Part shown: piece after piece, positions 23,759 through 30,929 of the stretch
Position numbering within the stretch: the stretch's first letter is position 1
Layout of the letters: each line of letters starts with the position of its first letter
Origin: Clostridiales bacterium
GTDB taxonomy: Bacteria > Bacillota > Clostridia > Peptostreptococcales > Anaerovoracaceae
Direction: 5' to 3'
DNA length: 38,099 bases
Assembly (NCBI GenBank): GCA_012744355.1
Contig: JAAYHV010000109.1
Coordinates: 1 to 38,099 of the forward strand
Translations under genes and position numbers: made by a program
Notes under the pieces: generated by a model
The model's input: only the letters and a program-made list of their open reading frames with translations
Databases searched by the model: none
Told to the model about the DNA's origin: nothing

Positions 23759-25281
23759 TTTACTAAAATTTTTCCTTTCATTTCATCATCAGGAACTTTT
23801 AATCCCATGATTGTAAGAAGTGTTGGTGCTATATCTGATAGCTTACCTTTATCTATTAATTCTCTAGGATGGTTACTTACGTAACAAAGGGGAACTTTAG
23901 CCAGTGAATGAGCAGTAATCACCGCACCTGTATCATCGAGCATCGCATCTGCATTGCCGTGATCTGCAGTAATTAGGACTTGCCCATCGTGTTTTAAAAT
24001 GGCATCTACAACTTCTGGAACAAGTTTGTCTAAGGTTTCAATTGCCTTAACCGTGGCATCGAAATTCCCGGTATGTCCTACCATATCTGCGTTAGCGTAA
24101 TTTAATATTATGAGATGGTATTTTTCTTTGTTAATTTCGCTGACGACTCTTTCGGTAAGTTCATATGCACTCATTTCTGGCTGCTTATCATATGTTTCAA
24201 CTTTAGGTGAAGGGATTAGCATTCTATCCTCATTTTTATATGGCGTTTCTATTCCTCCGTTAAAAAAGAATGTAACGTGTGCATACTTTTCTGTCTCAGC
24301 AATTCGAAGTTGTCTTAAGCCCAAATCGGAGATAGTTCCTCCTAAAGTGACTTTGATTTTCTTAGGTGGGAAAGCCACTTGAACATTAGGTATAGTAGAA
24401 TCATACTGCGTCATACACACATATACTAAATTCTTTAATGTTTTCTTTCTTTTAAAACCATTAAATTCAGGATCTACAAAAGCTCTTGTAATTTCTCTTG
24501 CTCTATCAGGTCTGAAATTATAGAAGATAACTGAGTCGCCGTCTTCAATTCCTCTGGAGCTTAGAACAGTAGGTTTTACAAACTCGTCCGTTTCGCCCCT
24601 ATCGTAAGCCAATTCTATTGCCTGTGAAGGTGTATCGGTTTTGATACCTTCGCAAAGGGTTAAAGCATCATAGGCTTTTTCAAGGCGCTCCCAACGTTTG
24701 TCTCTATCCATAGCATAAAAACGACCAGTAATAATACCCACTTGGCCTAGGCCTATGCCGTTCATATGTCTTTCTAATTTTTTAAAGTATTCTCCAGCGC
24801 TGCAAGGTGGTACATCTCGCCCGTCTAAGAAGCAGTGGATATATACTTTTCTTACATCTTGCCTCTTGGCAAAATTGAGAAGAGCTTTTAGATGAGTGAT
24901 GTGACTGTGCACACCGCCGTCTGATAATAGCCCCATTATATGTAGTGCATGATCATCAACTTTTGCATTTTTCATCGCATCTTTTAGTGCGGGATTACTA
25001 TAGAAATCTCCGTTTTTAATATGCCTGGTGATATTAGTAAGTTCTTGATAAATTATGTCACCTGCCCCTATATTTAGGTGTCCCACTTCGGAATTGCCCA
25101 TCTGTCCCTCCGGTAGCCCAACGGCAAGACCAGAAGCATCTAGTTCTGTATATGGATAACTAGCGAATATGGAATCTAAATTAGGAGTATTTGCTGCCTT
25201 TACGGCGTTGCCGTAGACCTGCTCGTTAGCTCCATAACCGTCTAGTATCATTAACATAGTTGGTTTTACTTTTTTACCCAT
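23755..25281 (-). CDS. gpmI: 2,3-bisphosphoglycerate-independent phosphoglycerate mutase
   Basis: A 508-residue, two-domain metalloenzyme of the alkaline phosphatase superfamily. The catalytic Ser is in GQMGNSEVGHLNIGAG (about 60); metal ligands are in MILDGYGAN, NYANADMVGHTGNFDA and ITADHGNADAM; the phosphate-binding part contains FLDGRDVPPCSA, GRFYAMDRDKRWERLEKAY and NFRPDRAREITRAF. It interconverts 3- and 2-phosphoglycerate with Mn2+ and no cofactor phosphate. GGAGGTTTATT precedes the ATG. It stands apart from other glycolytic genes and is cotranscribed with cobO. Confidence 0.97.
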   Translation of the reverse strand: MGKKVKPTMLMILDGYGANEQVYGNAVKAANTPNLDSIFASYPYTELDASGLAVGLPEGQMGNSEVGHLNIGAGDIIYQELTNITRHIKNGDFYSNPALKDAMKNAKVDDHALHIMGLLSDGGVHSHITHLKALLNFAKRQDVRKVYIHCFLDGRDVPPCSAGEYFKKLERHMNGIGLGQVGIITGRFYAMDRDKRWERLEKAYDALTLCEGIKTDTPSQAIELAYDRGETDEFVKPTVLSSRGIEDGDSVIFYNFRPDRAREITRAFVDPEFNGFKRKKTLKNLVYVCMTQYDSTIPNVQVAFPPKKIKVTLGGTISDLGLRQLRIAETEKYAHVTFFFNGGIETPYKNEDRMLIPSPKVETYDKQPEMSAYELTERVVSEINKEKYHLIILNYANADMVGHTGNFDATVKAIETLDKLVPEVVDAILKHDGQVLITADHGNADAMLDDTGAVITAHSLAKVPLCYVSNHPRELIDKGKLSDIAPTLLTIMGLKVPDDEMKGKILVK

Positions 25282-25327
25282 AATAAACCTCCAAATAAAT
25301 GTAGTGAATTTTTAATATTTCATTAAT

Positions 25328-25336
25328 AGTATATCA
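25328..25336 (-). promoter_or_regulatory. Extended -10 promoter of gpmI-cobO
   Basis: On the minus strand TGA followed by TATACT (-10 at 25328-25333). The expected -35 position (25351-25356) reads TAGGTT and is poor, so recognition would rest on the extended -10. Confidence 0.5.
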
Positions 25337-25399
25337 AACAAAGCTTTAAAAACCTAGTAATATGAAGTTTTAAATATGTTTTTCTGAGTTTTTGTTTCG

Positions 25400-25428
25400 T
25401 TGACTTTGCATATTCTAAGTGTTAAAAT
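25400..25428 (+). promoter_or_regulatory. Promoter of addA
   Basis: TTGACT (25400-25405), 17-base spacer, TAAAAT (25423-25428) with TGT directly upstream (extended -10). The addA start lies 24 bases further on. It is divergent from the gpmI promoter. Confidence 0.8.
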
Positions 25429-25451
25429 TAATACATATTTGGAGGGCTATT

Positions 25452-28400
25452 ATGAAGTTTACAGTAGAGCAACAAAGGGCAATTGACACTATCGACAAGA
25501 ATGTTCTTGTTTCCGCGGCGGCAGGGTCGGGTAAGACGGCAGTTTTGGTTGAGAGAATTATAAAGATTTTGTTAAAAGGACAATCATCGATAGATAATAT
25601 GCTTATTGTTACATTTACAAATGCTGCTGCTTCAGAAATTAAAGCAAAAGTTATTAAAGCAATAAAAAAGGAAATGCAAGAAAACCCTAGTAAGCGTTCA
25701 CAGCTCAGCAGGGAACTTGATGCTATGTACAGATCCTATATATCGACATTTCACAGCTTTGCTATGAGAATTATCAAGGAATTTTTCTATACGATTGATA
25801 TGGAGCCTAACTTTAAAATTTGTGATGAAGCTCAAAGTGCGATTATGGAGAATGATGTAATAAACGAACTATTTGAAGAGGGATTCAATAATGATGGATT
25901 CATTTCAGGTGGTTCTTTTATTGAATTTCTTGAAACGTATAGTAGCGATAGAAATGAAAACTGGCTAATGGATGAGCTCGTATCTAATTACCATATATTA
26001 AGGAGTATTCCTGACTACTTCGACTGGGCGGATAGCAAAATAGCGGACATGTGTATAACTAAAGAAAACGTCAGGAGCTGCAAGCTTGTTAATATTGTTA
26101 AGATAAATATTAAGACTAGGCTCGGTGAAGCTGTTAAGTTACTTGATCAATCAGTCTCAGTAATTGGCATAGATGAATTTTCTGTTATTAAGGAGAAGAT
26201 AATAGCTGACAAGACAATGATTCAAGGAATCATTGAAGAGACTGACAATATATTGTCGATTAATCTGATAAATTCATTTGATGAATACAAGTTCCAAACA
26301 TTAAGTGCACCTAAGGATAAAAAGAATGAATGGGAAGATATTAAACCTGAGATTTACATCTATAGAGAAAAATCTAAGGCTATAGTAAAGGATGTAAAGG
26401 AAAAGTATTTCTGTGATACTATAGAAAATCAGCTTTTAGAAATTAGTCAGACTGCAAAATATGCGGGGTACTATATAGACTTGCTTAAAAAATTCGAAGT
26501 TAAATTTCAAAAGAAAAAGCAGGAAGCTAATCTAATGGATTTTAGCGACATCGAGCACGTGGCACTAAAAATACTCAAAAACCAAGAGGTTGCTGACACA
26601 TTTAAAGAAAGACTTGATTTCATATTTATAGATGAGTATCAAGATACTAACTATATTCAGGAAAGCTTGATCGCTAAAATTTCACGAGATAACAATTTGT
26701 TTAAGGTGGGAGATGTTAAGCAGAGTATATATAAGTTTAGACAGGCTGAACCCCAGATATTTATTAACACCAGGGCTGAATACAGTAAGAAAGAAAACAT
26801 TAAATCTACGATTGTAGATTTAAATAATAACTTTAGAAGTAAAGGCAAGATCATAGACTATATAAACACGGTGTTTGAAAAGTTGATGAACGACTATGAT
26901 GATGCGGCAAAGCTGTATGAAGGAATTAAATATGATGGAGAATATAATGATCTACCAGAAGTTCATATAGTAAACATGGATAAAGAGCAAGAGGGAATAG
27001 GTGATGACGAACATGTCTTCATAGACAAGATAGAGGTCGAAGCTAGAGCCACAGCTGATTTTATTAGGAATCAAATTGGCAAGGATTTTCATGATTCTAA
27101 AAATGATGTAGTTAGGCCTTTAGAACCTAAGGATATAGTCATACTTATGAGAAGCACCAAGAGATATGCAGAAGTCTTCTATAAGGAACTTCTAAGGGAG
27201 GATATTCAAGCATATATTAGCGATGATGATGGATATTTTAACACCATCGAAATTAACTTGATAATTGAGTTACTTTCCTTTTTAGACAACATGAAGCAAG
27301 ATACTCCGATGATCTCAGTTCTTTATTCTGAAATGTTTAGTTTTACCACGGAAGAACTCGGAAAAATAAGAGCATTTACCGTAAAAGAGAGCCCTTATAT
27401 AGCATATCACCAGGCTTTTAATATATATTCTAGCGAAGGTGATGATGAAAGGCTGAGACAAAAATGTAATATGGCTATGGAGAAGCTTCATTCTTGGAAA
27501 AACATGTCAGGCCTAATGACATTAGACAAATTCATCTGGAGGGTAATCATAGAGAGCAACTACTATTTGTATATAGGAGCAATGCCAAGAGGTAAGCAGC
27601 GCCAAGCTAATCTAAGAGCGCTTGTTGACAAGGCTATAGATTACCAGAATTTCTATTCTGGTTCACTCCATGATTTTGTAAATTACTTAAACGTATTAAA
27701 GACTAAACAGGTTAGAACTGGGCAAGCTAAAATATTTGGTGAAGACGATAACTTAGTGAGAATTATGACTATACATAAGAGCAAAGGTCTTGAGTTTCCT
27801 TGTGTAATTTTGGCTGGGCTTGGTAAAAAGCTTATGCAAACTAATCTTAAATCAGTTGCGACTATTCATAGCGGTCTAGGTATAGGTATCACTCGTGTTG
27901 ATAGGGATAAAAACTTTAAGAGAAAGACGATTCTTCAAAAACTTATTGCTGATGCGTTAGCGGAAGAAGGATACCAGGAAGAACTTAGAATTCTCTATGT
28001 TGCTATGACTAGAGCTAGAGAAAAACTTATATTAATGGGGCTAAGCACGGATATCAAAGAAGATAAAGGCGACTTAGACAGGAGTAAATTTATAACTATA
28101 CTAGGGCAACTACTTCACAGTAGTAATAATAAATATCTAATAGAATCTGGATACCTTGGCGGGAAAGTAAAGGACGTAAGTTCTAAGGACAAGATTGAAA
28201 TCTTGCTAAGCAGGCTAAAAAATTCAGAAACTTCGGAAGGTTATGATGATGTTTTAGACAGGCTGTCTTACGATTATCCATATGATAGCGCAGTAACTAC
28301 TAAATCAAAGTATTCTGTAAGTGAGCTTACTTCCGGTGAGCATGAACTTGAAGAAACGTCTATGATGAAAGATGTCGAAATGAAGGTTCCCGAATTTGCA

Positions 28401-28934
28401 AAGTTGGACATAAAAGTCAAAGGTGCTGAAATTGGAAATGCATACCACAAAATTATGGAACTTATAGATTTTTACAAGGTGGATACAGAAGGCATTAGCT
28501 ACGTTGAAAAATTGGCATCTGACCTCACTAATGGAGGCGTAATAAACGGTGCTGTATTAAAAAATGTTAATTTACAAAAGATTATGAACTTTATAAATAG
28601 CGATATAGGACAAAGATGCGTAAAAGCATTCAACAGTGGGCTACTTTTTAGAGAACAACCATTTACAATGATAGAAAAAATTGGTAGCGAGGATGTTTTA
28701 GTCCAAGGTATAGCAGATTGCTATTTCTATGAGGGAGATGATGTGATACTTCTAGACTATAAATCAAACACGGTTAAGGAAAGTATAATTCAAGAAGAGC
28801 TAGATAAAATAAAGGAGAGATATACAAAGCAGATAGATATTTACCAAAAAGCGCTTGAGAGTGGACTCAATAAAAAAATATCAGAAACGTATCTATATCT
28901 ATTTTCTGCAGAAAGGTTAATAGAAATGATATAG
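25452..28934 (+). CDS. addA: AddA, helicase-nuclease subunit of AddAB
   Basis: A 1160-residue UvrD-type helicase with a C-terminal RecB-like nuclease. Walker A is VSAAAGSGKTAVLVERI, TFTNAAASEIKAK motif Ia, FIFIDEYQDTNYIQ Walker B, KVGDVKQSIYKFRQAEP motif III, LNNNFRSK motif IV, TIHKSKGLEFPCVIL motif V and VAMTRAREKLILMG motif VI. The nuclease (about 1000-1160) has GNAYHKIMELIDF, GIADCYFYEGDDVILLDYKSNTV. AddAB resects double-strand breaks to Chi for RecA loading. I start it at ATG 25452 behind TTTGGAGGGC; TTG 25419 in frame is upstream of the ribosome binding site. In most Firmicutes addB precedes addA; here it does not, and it must be elsewhere or absent. Confidence 0.95.
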   Translation: MKFTVEQQRAIDTIDKNVLVSAAAGSGKTAVLVERIIKILLKGQSSIDNMLIVTFTNAAASEIKAKVIKAIKKEMQENPSKRSQLSRELDAMYRSYISTFHSFAMRIIKEFFYTIDMEPNFKICDEAQSAIMENDVINELFEEGFNNDGFISGGSFIEFLETYSSDRNENWLMDELVSNYHILRSIPDYFDWADSKIADMCITKENVRSCKLVNIVKINIKTRLGEAVKLLDQSVSVIGIDEFSVIKEKIIADKTMIQGIIEETDNILSINLINSFDEYKFQTLSAPKDKKNEWEDIKPEIYIYREKSKAIVKDVKEKYFCDTIENQLLEISQTAKYAGYYIDLLKKFEVKFQKKKQEANLMDFSDIEHVALKILKNQEVADTFKERLDFIFIDEYQDTNYIQESLIAKISRDNNLFKVGDVKQSIYKFRQAEPQIFINTRAEYSKKENIKSTIVDLNNNFRSKGKIIDYINTVFEKLMNDYDDAAKLYEGIKYDGEYNDLPEVHIVNMDKEQEGIGDDEHVFIDKIEVEARATADFIRNQIGKDFHDSKNDVVRPLEPKDIVILMRSTKRYAEVFYKELLREDIQAYISDDDGYFNTIEINLIIELLSFLDNMKQDTPMISVLYSEMFSFTTEELGKIRAFTVKESPYIAYHQAFNIYSSEGDDERLRQKCNMAMEKLHSWKNMSGLMTLDKFIWRVIIESNYYLYIGAMPRGKQRQANLRALVDKAIDYQNFYSGSLHDFVNYLNVLKTKQVRTGQAKIFGEDDNLVRIMTIHKSKGLEFPCVILAGLGKKLMQTNLKSVATIHSGLGIGITRVDRDKNFKRKTILQKLIADALAEEGYQEELRILYVAMTRAREKLILMGLSTDIKEDKGDLDRSKFITILGQLLHSSNNKYLIESGYLGGKVKDVSSKDKIEILLSRLKNSETSEGYDDVLDRLSYDYPYDSAVTTKSKYSVSELTSGEHELEETSMMKDVEMKVPEFAKLDIKVKGAEIGNAYHKIMELIDFYKVDTEGISYVEKLASDLTNGGVINGAVLKNVNLQKIMNFINSDIGQRCVKAFNSGLLFREQPFTMIEKIGSEDVLVQGIADCYFYEGDDVILLDYKSNTVKESIIQEELDKIKERYTKQIDIYQKALESGLNKKISETYLYLFSAERLIEMI

Positions 28935-29023
28935 AATTAATTAGAAATTAGAAAGGATGAATGATGAATAAAAAGAATAAGTAAAAATTTTATTCCAGAG
29001 GATTAAACGACAGGATTCCTGCT

Positions 29024-29263
29024 ATGTTTGTCCTATGCATTATTGTATCAGGCGGTATATGGAAATACTCTGAAGCTATCGTAGAAGAAAGAGTTGATAT
29101 AGATATATCGTTATTTGTAGGAATAATATTTTGGGCACTTTTATCTGTATTACTTTTTACGATATGTAAAAAAATAATGGTAAAGGTTTATTCAAAAAAG
29201 GAAGATGAACTTTTCGAAGAAAAAAGGATAGATATGATGGAGAGGGAAAAGAAAAGCAAATAA
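29024..29263 (+). CDS. Small two-helix membrane protein, possibly truncated by an in-frame stop
   Basis: A 79-residue protein of no recognised family, with membrane helices at about 1-20 (MFVLCIIVSGGIWKY) and 29-50 (LFVGIIFWALLSVLLFTICKKI), then a charged cytoplasmic tail rich in Glu and Lys. ATG 29024 has AGGA 8 bases upstream. The same frame, however, extends upstream through KFYSRGLNDRIPA to a TAA at 28982-28984 and, before it, MMNKKNK from ATG 28961 or 28964 behind a good GAAAGGATGA. The upstream part looks like a natural N-terminus, so the gene may have acquired a nonsense codon at codon 7 and now start internally. Cotranscription with addA is likely; a terminator follows. Confidence 0.55.
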   Translation: MFVLCIIVSGGIWKYSEAIVEERVDIDISLFVGIIFWALLSVLLFTICKKIMVKVYSKKEDELFEEKRIDMMEREKKSK

Positions 29264-29279
29264 CCATCAGCAAATATAA

Positions 29280-29317
29280 AATCCGGCATTTAGATAATTC
29301 TAAATGCCGGATTATTT
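29280..29317. terminator. Bidirectional terminator between small membrane gene and gdhA
   Basis: A perfect 15-bp stem (29280-29294 with 29299-29313, core CCGGCATTTAGA) and a TAAT loop. T-rich bases follow on both strands, so it serves the convergent addA and gdhA transcripts. Confidence 0.9.
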
Positions 29318-29334
29318 GTATATATTCGTTTAGT

Positions 29335-30678
29335 TTATACGATGCCTTGAGCCATCATAGCTTCAGCAACTCTTTCGAATCCTGCTATATTAGCACCTGC
29401 AACTAGGTCATATCCAAGATTATATCTTGCAGAAGCTTCTGAAGCCACTTCGTGGATATGTATCATAATAGCTTCTAATTGAGCATAAACTTCTTCAGGA
29501 GTAAACACTGTTTTTCCTGAGTTTTGTCCCATTTCGATACATGAGCACGCAACACCACCAGCATTTGCAGCTTTAGAAGGACCGATGATAACTTTATTAT
29601 CTTGAAGATACTTTAATGCTTCGTTAGTTGTAGGCATATTAGCACCTTCGCAAAGATATTTACAGCCGTTTTCAACCATCGTCTTAGCATCTTCAATAGT
29701 AATTTCATTTTGCGTAGCGCAAGGTATGTATAGGTCAGCCTTTATGCTCCAAGGTTTTTTACCTTTTAAGAACTGAGCAGTTGGATATTCTTCACAGTAT
29801 GGAGCACAGATGTTTTTACCACAAGATCTTAAGTCTAACATACAACATGCTTTTTCAGCAGTTATACCACTTTCATCATATATGCATCCGTCTGGTCCAG
29901 AAATTGATATTACTTTAGCACCAAGTTCGTTAAGTTTTAACACAGTTCCCCATGCAACGTTACCGAAGCCTGATACTGCTACTGTCTTGCCTTTTAAATC
30001 TTCGCCGTGTCTTTTTAGCATTTCTCTTGCGAAGAACACAATTCCGTAACCAGTAGCTTCTGTTCGTCCTTGCAATCCTCCGTAAGGTATTCCCTTACCA
30101 GTTAAAACGCCTTCGAATCTGTTTGTTAATCTTTTGTACTGTCCAAATAAATATCCGATTTCTTTTTTACCAACACCAAGATCTCCTGCTGGGATATCCG
30201 TTTCAGGGCCTAAATATCTGTAAAGTTCAGTCATGTAAGCTTGACAGAATCTCATTATTTCTCCGTCTGATTTTCCGTTAGGATCAAAGTCTGCTCCGCC
30301 TTTTCCTCCACCTAGAGGAAGTCCGGTCAAACTATTTTTAAAGATTTGTTCAAATCCCAGGAATTTAACTATGCTAGGACAAACTGAAGGTGCAAATCTT
30401 AAGCCACCTTTGTAAGGTCCGATAGCACTGTTATACTGATATCTAAAACCACGATTAACTTGAGTTTTACCCTCATCATCTACCCATGAAACTCTGAAAC
30501 TAACGCCCCTTTCTGGCTCTATAAGTCTTTCTATTAAACCTGATTCTATATATTCAGGATGTGCCTTAAGAACTGGTTCTAGAGAAGTTAATACTTCCTC
30601 GATAGTTTGTAGGAATTCTGGTTCTCCAGGATTTCTTTTTGCAGCGATATCAATGTACTGTTGAGTTAAATTTGCCAT
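29335..30678 (-). CDS. gdhA: Glutamate dehydrogenase, hexameric class
   Basis: A 447-residue enzyme closely resembling the Clostridium symbiosum hexameric enzyme: GFRYQYNSAIGPYKGGLRFAPSV, LGFEQIFKNSLTGLPLGGGKGGADFDPNGKSD with the substrate and catalytic lysines, RFCQAYMTELYRYLGPETDIPAGDLGVG (catalytic Asp), RTEATGYG and the Rossmann SGFGNVAWG. It interconverts glutamate and 2-oxoglutarate plus ammonia; NAD versus NADP preference I leave open. I start it at ATG 30678 (MANLTQQY), 7 bases behind AAGGAG; the frame extends 56 codons further but that part is unlike the family and covers the promoter. It is a single-gene unit, convergent with the addA group and divergent from pcrA. Confidence 0.96.
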   Translation of the reverse strand: MANLTQQYIDIAAKRNPGEPEFLQTIEEVLTSLEPVLKAHPEYIESGLIERLIEPERGVSFRVSWVDDEGKTQVNRGFRYQYNSAIGPYKGGLRFAPSVCPSIVKFLGFEQIFKNSLTGLPLGGGKGGADFDPNGKSDGEIMRFCQAYMTELYRYLGPETDIPAGDLGVGKKEIGYLFGQYKRLTNRFEGVLTGKGIPYGGLQGRTEATGYGIVFFAREMLKRHGEDLKGKTVAVSGFGNVAWGTVLKLNELGAKVISISGPDGCIYDESGITAEKACCMLDLRSCGKNICAPYCEEYPTAQFLKGKKPWSIKADLYIPCATQNEITIEDAKTMVENGCKYLCEGANMPTTNEALKYLQDNKVIIGPSKAANAGGVACSCIEMGQNSGKTVFTPEEVYAQLEAIMIHIHEVASEASARYNLGYDLVAGANIAGFERVAEAMMAQGIV

Positions 30679-30718
30679 TTCATGCTCCTTTGTTATTATA
30701 TAGTGATACATCGCATAC

Positions 30719-30747
30719 AATATAACACTAAAGAAGAGGGTAGTCAA
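30719..30747 (-). promoter_or_regulatory. Promoter of gdhA
   Basis: On the minus strand TTGACT (30742-30747), 17-base spacer, TATATT (30719-30724) with TGT just before it (extended -10). The start codon lies about 40 bases downstream. Confidence 0.82.
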
Positions 30748-30750
30748 TAG

Positions 30751-30762
30751 TTTGTATACAAA
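30751..30762. promoter_or_regulatory. 12-bp palindrome abutting the gdhA -35 (possible operator)
   Basis: TTTGTATACAAA is a perfect palindrome 3 bases upstream of the gdhA -35 hexamer, centred about 44 bases from the expected start. The position suits an activator that contacts RNA polymerase, but no regulator is identified. Confidence 0.4.
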
Positions 30763-30809
30763 GTTCAAAGTATTTATTTTGATACAAAAAAAGGCTTGAA
30801 ACGCTGCAA

Positions 30810-30838
30810 TTGTAGCAAAGTGAAGGGCAGTGTATATA
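30810..30838 (+). promoter_or_regulatory. Possible upstream promoter of pcrA
   Basis: TTGTAG (30810-30815), 17-base spacer, TATATA (30833-30838). No extended -10. It may be a second start for pcrA-ligA. Confidence 0.35.
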
Positions 30839-30857
30839 AAAAACATAAAAACAAGAG

Positions 30858-30886
30858 TGTAAATTCAGCATGTATTATGGTACAAT
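30858..30886 (+). promoter_or_regulatory. Promoter of pcrA-ligA
   Basis: -10 TACAAT (30881-30886) with a TGG extension; the -35 position 17 bases upstream reads TGTAAA, a weak match. The pcrA start follows 43 bases later. Confidence 0.6.
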
Positions 30887-30929
30887 TAAATGAAGCGTTT
30901 TACGCAGTAAATTTAGCGCAGGAGGGCAG

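Noticed and set aside
25282..25451. Cobalamin riboswitch for the gpmI-cobO unit
   Set aside because: The 170-base divergent region holds two promoters and no B12-box-like sequence or extended structure.
28961..28984. MNKKNK as an amino-acid-sensing leader peptide
   Set aside because: It has no run of one regulatory amino acid, no terminator follows it, and the frame continues into the next gene, so a nonsense codon is the simpler reading.
30803..30816. Imperfect palindrome GCTGCAATTGTAGC as an operator
   Set aside because: It has a mismatch, is short, and sits away from the core promoters; it may be chance.
30679..30846. 56-residue N-terminal extension of glutamate dehydrogenase
   Set aside because: It is unlike the family, covers the promoter, and the internal ATG 30678 has a proper AAGGAG ribosome binding site.
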